64,000 nt of DNA from Piscicola geometra (lineage: Eukaryota; Annelida; Clitellata; Hirudinida; Piscicolidae): positions 2,207,272 through 2,271,271 of the forward strand of contig OX030959.1 in NCBI GenBank assembly GCA_943735955.1, given 5' to 3'. The position numbers and the translations under genes are program-made. Of the stretch, positions 60,491-64,000 are shown one piece after another (position 1 is the stretch's first letter; each line of letters opens with the position of its first letter). The notes under the pieces were generated by a model that ran no database searches, was not told the origin of the DNA, and worked only from the letters and a program-made list of their open reading frames with translations.

Positions 60491-63400
60491 TCAAAAATCG
60501 TCATCTTCTTCTTCTTCATCAACTTTTACTTCTAATAGGCGTTTCTGGCTTTTTCTGCCATCAGTGTTCTTGAAGACGATGGCGTCTTGCAAGCCTGAAG
60601 CCACCACCAGCTTCCTGCGACCGAAGTAGTTCACGTGGTGGTAGCAGGCACACAAGGAGAAGAGCAGTGCCACCACAAGTATAACACTGGTCACTATCAC
60701 GACTGACGTGGTAATGATGGTCGTGGTGGTCAGATGATGTGGTGATGGAGGTGGTAGTCGATTAGTGATGGTGGTTTGAAAATGCTTTTAGAGCGGCCAT
60801 TTATAAGAAGTTTCGCGCCGTCAATAGCAAATGGAATAATTATTTCAAATGTTTAGAAATTCGCTCGATAAAACCTGATTTATTATAATTTAGAGTTCCT
60901 TGAAAATTCTTTTAAACGTGTCATTTTTCGGAGACTACTTCAAGTCTCAGCTTCTTTTTTTAAATGAAACTGGCGATTCATGTTTTTAAAAATTTCAGCT
61001 ATTCGTTTGTTCTCTTGCAACAAAAGAGTTCTACTCAAGGCCGGTGTTTAAAAATGTTATAAAAATGTAAGGCAATAAATTTATCAAACCGCGCTTTAAA
61101 TGTATAATTTTATGAATTTCCAAAAAGAAATAGACTCAAATAAATTTTAGTCTAAAGCGAGCCCTGTAAAAATATCTAAATAACACAATTTTAGAAGAAA
61201 AAAAATTCATTGCTGCATTAAATGAATTAGCCTATAAAGGAGGGGATATTATGGAAAGCGTACTCGGAAGCATAGACCTAGCAATATAAAAACAGCTGAT
61301 GGCAATGTTTATTTATTTCTTGAATCAGCTGATTGTTGGTTTCTAACAATAACAAAAAGCGGCCATATTAATTTAGATTTCGGCAAACTATCCGAAGCGA
61401 GATATATCGTAAAATGAACAATAAATTAGGCTTTTTTTACTTCTTTTACGAATAATTTTTTGTGTAATTAATAATAATTTTACTCAGTAATGTCAAATCT
61501 GGTATCTATTTTGGCAAACTATCTGAGGCGAGATACAATCTATTTAAATAATAAAGTTTATGTAAAAAGTGTCAAGTTTTTTTATAATTTCTAAAACACT
61601 TTTCAATAAATTCTTGAATAATATATTTATATATCTAATCAAATCAAATAACCTTAATAATTTTAAAAACCAATCCTCACTTCTAACCTCACCCACATCA
61701 CCATCATCTTCAACATAACCACAGAATCATCATTCCTAATACAGCATCTTCATTCCTACAAAAGCGTCTTTCTGGATCCTTTTGGTACTGGTGTTGAAGG
61801 TGAGAATGAAGGAGCCGAAGAGGATCTTGCAAAGAATGAAGTTGCTGTGATCTGTTTTTCTTTTTTCACTGCAGCCATCCTTCAATTCTCTTGGTACTGG
61901 TGCTGAAGGTTGTTTCGTCCATTCAATGTTATGATTGCATTTATGTTTTTGCAAAGACTGCTATTTTTGGTGCTGCAGTTTTTCTTTTTGTTGTGTTGTG
62001 GTCATCGGTGATCAGACTGAAAAAAACAGCTATTTGACTGCTAAGAAGATGATAGTGATGGGGGGATGATTTTTTTCTATGCATTGATGACTATTCATTT
62101 TCTAATATAGACTATGAATGCATTTGGAATCTATGGCAATCAATTCTTAAACCATTAGCACTTTTAATTTTAAAGTTGTAAAAATGTACCAACATCATTC
62201 TATTTTCATGGAAGTTTGATATAATCATCTTGTTGATTATTTGAATATGGATACTCAAGTCTTGACTGAATTATACTTGTCAGAAATTGAATAGTTGAAT
62301 TTTAATTTATGTTGTTCGTCAAGCTCTAATTATGAGAATTTTACACATTTCTAAAGAGTCTTTACTATTGAATAAATTTAAAAATTCAATAAGATCAATT
62401 TCGTAATAATTTTTCTCAAAATATGGTTCCATTTAGTAGAGTGATTCTACGTAATTAAATGTTTTATGGAAATCAATTTCGAAAGCAAAACCTGAATATA
62501 ATATAAACTCCGTATTCAATTGTTATTCCTATTTATATACATAAACAATTACCGAGTCCATCATAATCCCAAAAAATAGGTGAAACCACTTTATTTAACT
62601 AAAAAATATTATAAAAATTTAGAAATATTATGCTAAATTGTTTAATAAAAAGTTTTAGCTTTATATTTTTGTTCAGAGCAATAAAAGTCATCAGCAAAAT
62701 GTTTTACTAGTAATATTATAGAAGTCAAAAGATCTGCGTGGTTTTTAACTCTCTAAACTAAACTAATATGAGAAAAAATCTTATTAATTTAAAGTATTTT
62801 ATTTTGCCTGTTAGCAATACCGTTTTATTACCATACAGCGATTTAAACATTGGAAATTTGTCTATGTTAATCGTTAACCTCATTTGCATACATTATGAGT
62901 ACGCTTTCCAAAGTAAACCATAAAGGAGCACAGCTATCTTACAGAGGTATTGCTCAGTGGAAGAAGAAGAATGAGTGAGCAGAAGAGACTTCACACGTTC
63001 AAACTTTCCGTCGGTGGGAGGTGGAGTGAGTTGCAGAAGGGAGGCGATCAGAGGGTAGAGATCGATGCTTTCCACCTCAGAGTGCAGCTTGAAATTTCGC
63101 TTGAAGGAGGGACCTCTGGCCACGAAGATGGGGTGCATGCTGGGAAGACTGTTGTTGTAGCCGTGGTTGCCTGGTTTGGTGGAGGTGTTAACATACTTGT
63201 TGGCGTGGTGTGATACCATGTGATCATGTTCAGTGGCGTATTTTAATGATAAAACCAACATCAACTCCTTGCGAAACAGACACACCAAATCACCTTTCTG
63301 ATGGTAGCACTGCTCCCTGGTGATGCACACCTCGTACTGCACATGCGCTGAAAGGAGGATGGGAGGGACGCGACGGTTGTTGCGGTAATGGTACTCCTCT

Positions 63401-64000
63401 GGGATTTCATCCTTCAAGTAGACGTTGATGTTCGGGACTTTCTTCAAGCCCTCGTACACCGCACTCTCTTGCCCTGTGTTGTGGTTGTGGAAGGATGTAT
63501 GGTTGCATGATGCAACTAGAATGGTATCAGACCTAAACTCATCCTCTAGCATACATTAGAATTGACGAAAAAGAATAAAAAAACGAGGATCAAACACAAG
63601 TATTTGCTTAATTTTAACTACAGGTCCTGTTTTACTGTCTTTTAAATGCTTAATTAAAATAGATTTATACAGTTTGCCAAATAAAATATTTGTGCCAAAA
63701 TTCTGAAAAGAAAAGAATTGTGAATTTGGCAAAGAACAGTCCTTATTGGTTTTTGCTTACCTAAAATGGTTAACTTTATTTATTGTATTAATTTTTATAT
63801 ATATTTTCATTGAAGTATATACAAATATAAGCACAGTGAAAAGACCTGGGAGGGGGTATATGTGGAAGACAGGAGTGGAGGAATAAGTTTTAAATAGGGT
63901 GGTGTCGACGTGGTCAGAGAGATAGATGATATTCGGTGAAGCAAGCATGCCATGGTCACTGGTGACAATGAGGTTCGTTGAGTTGAGCAGGTCGTTTTCA
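60491..64000 (-). CDS. Ectonucleotide pyrophosphatase/phosphodiesterase (ENPP4/5-like), 3' part, continues beyond window
   Basis: ENPP enzymes are zinc-dependent ectoenzymes of the alkaline phosphatase superfamily that hydrolyse nucleotide or phospholipid phosphodiesters. Visible exons are 64000-63846 (partial), 63473-62943 (531 bp) and 60702-60491. The phases agree (1, 1, end). The first shows NLIVTSDHGM, whose Asp and His are metal ligands, then TPVFHIYPLP. The second shows INVYLKDEIPEEYHYRNN, VPPILLSA and PGNHGYNN with the third conserved metal His, then MHPIFVARGPSFKR and VESIDLYPLIASLL. The last exon gives a single transmembrane segment (SVILVVALLFSLCACY) and a short cytoplasmic tail ending EEEEDDDF, as in type I membrane members ENPP4/5 rather than secreted ones. 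The nucleophile-containing N-terminal half lies outside the window. AATAAA (-) at 60388-60383 fits the 3' end. Confidence 0.94.
61253..62919. mobile_element. MITE-like TIR element, long copy (about 1.66 kb), in the last ENPP intron
   Basis: The left end GGAAAGCGTACTC (61253-61265) is complementary to 62897-62909, and the right terminus extends to GGTTTACTTTGG on the - strand. The left 280 bp and right 200 bp match the short copy at 54955-55551 in inverted orientation. The intervening 1.2 kb (about 61520-62724) is AT-rich and has no transposase-like ORF. GGCAAACTATC(T/C)GA(G/A)GCGAGATA occurs twice inside. The right end lies 24 bp from the ENPP splice donor at 62942. Confidence 0.8.

Noticed and set aside
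61736..61954. Transposase gene inside the long TIR element
   Set aside because: The 72-codon ORF has no transposase motif and the rest of the 1.2-kb core is AT-rich with stops in all frames.

Overview
This is AT-rich nuclear DNA from an animal. Genes are split by GT-AG introns, and many introns consist largely of micro- and minisatellites. The gene content (CLIP-170 with C-terminal zinc knuckles, a myosuppressin/FMRFamide-type peptide receptor, ZnT, ENPP, SLC25A11, a PAN plus C-type lectin protein) fits an invertebrate bilaterian. A lophotrochozoan such as an annelid is my low-confidence guess. I see no bacterial, organellar, rRNA, CRISPR or convincing tRNA features.

Layout. 1-11.2 kb (+): 3' part of a many-exon coiled-coil protein gene, with a decayed piggyBac element (6316-7932) in one intron. 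11.2-13.4 kb: convergent intergenic gap. 13.4-23.3 kb (-): CLIP1/restin-like microtubule plus-end protein with two CAP-Gly domains, a long Q/N-rich linker, a coiled coil, two zinc knuckles and a C-terminal DETY. It is divergent, across about 600 bp, from 23.9-27.1 kb (+): the mitochondrial 2-oxoglutarate/malate carrier (10 exons, 308 aa). 29.1-29.8 kb (-): an isolated exon with an MSP/ASH-like fold. 33.1-43.0 kb (-): a class A peptide GPCR in four exons, whose 3.8-kb third exon gives very large ECL2 and ICL3 loops (1488 aa in total). 43.0-49.4 kb: intergenic, with a partial duplicate of a ZnT exon. 49.4-54.2 kb (+): ZnT-type zinc transporter (9 exons, 396 aa). 54.8-57.4 kb (-): ankyrin-repeat protein (3 exons, 583 aa). 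58.4-59.8 kb (+): secreted PAN-like plus C-type lectin protein (258 aa). 60.5-64.0 kb (-): 3' part of an ENPP-family ectoenzyme, running off the window.

The genes do not form an operon or a pathway. The exon joins of the carrier, GPCR, ZnT, ankyrin and lectin genes were derived from GT/AG sites and the reading phases add up exactly. For CLIP this holds for the first eight exons, and for ENPP over its last three. The coiled-coil gene and the middle of CLIP are only partly resolved.

The most notable items are the giant-loop GPCR, the CLIP-170 homologue with a prion-like linker and nearly pure (UG)n introns, two inverted copies of a TIR element in introns of neighbouring genes, and a piggyBac remnant whose missing catalytic core is replaced by a splice-competent seam.
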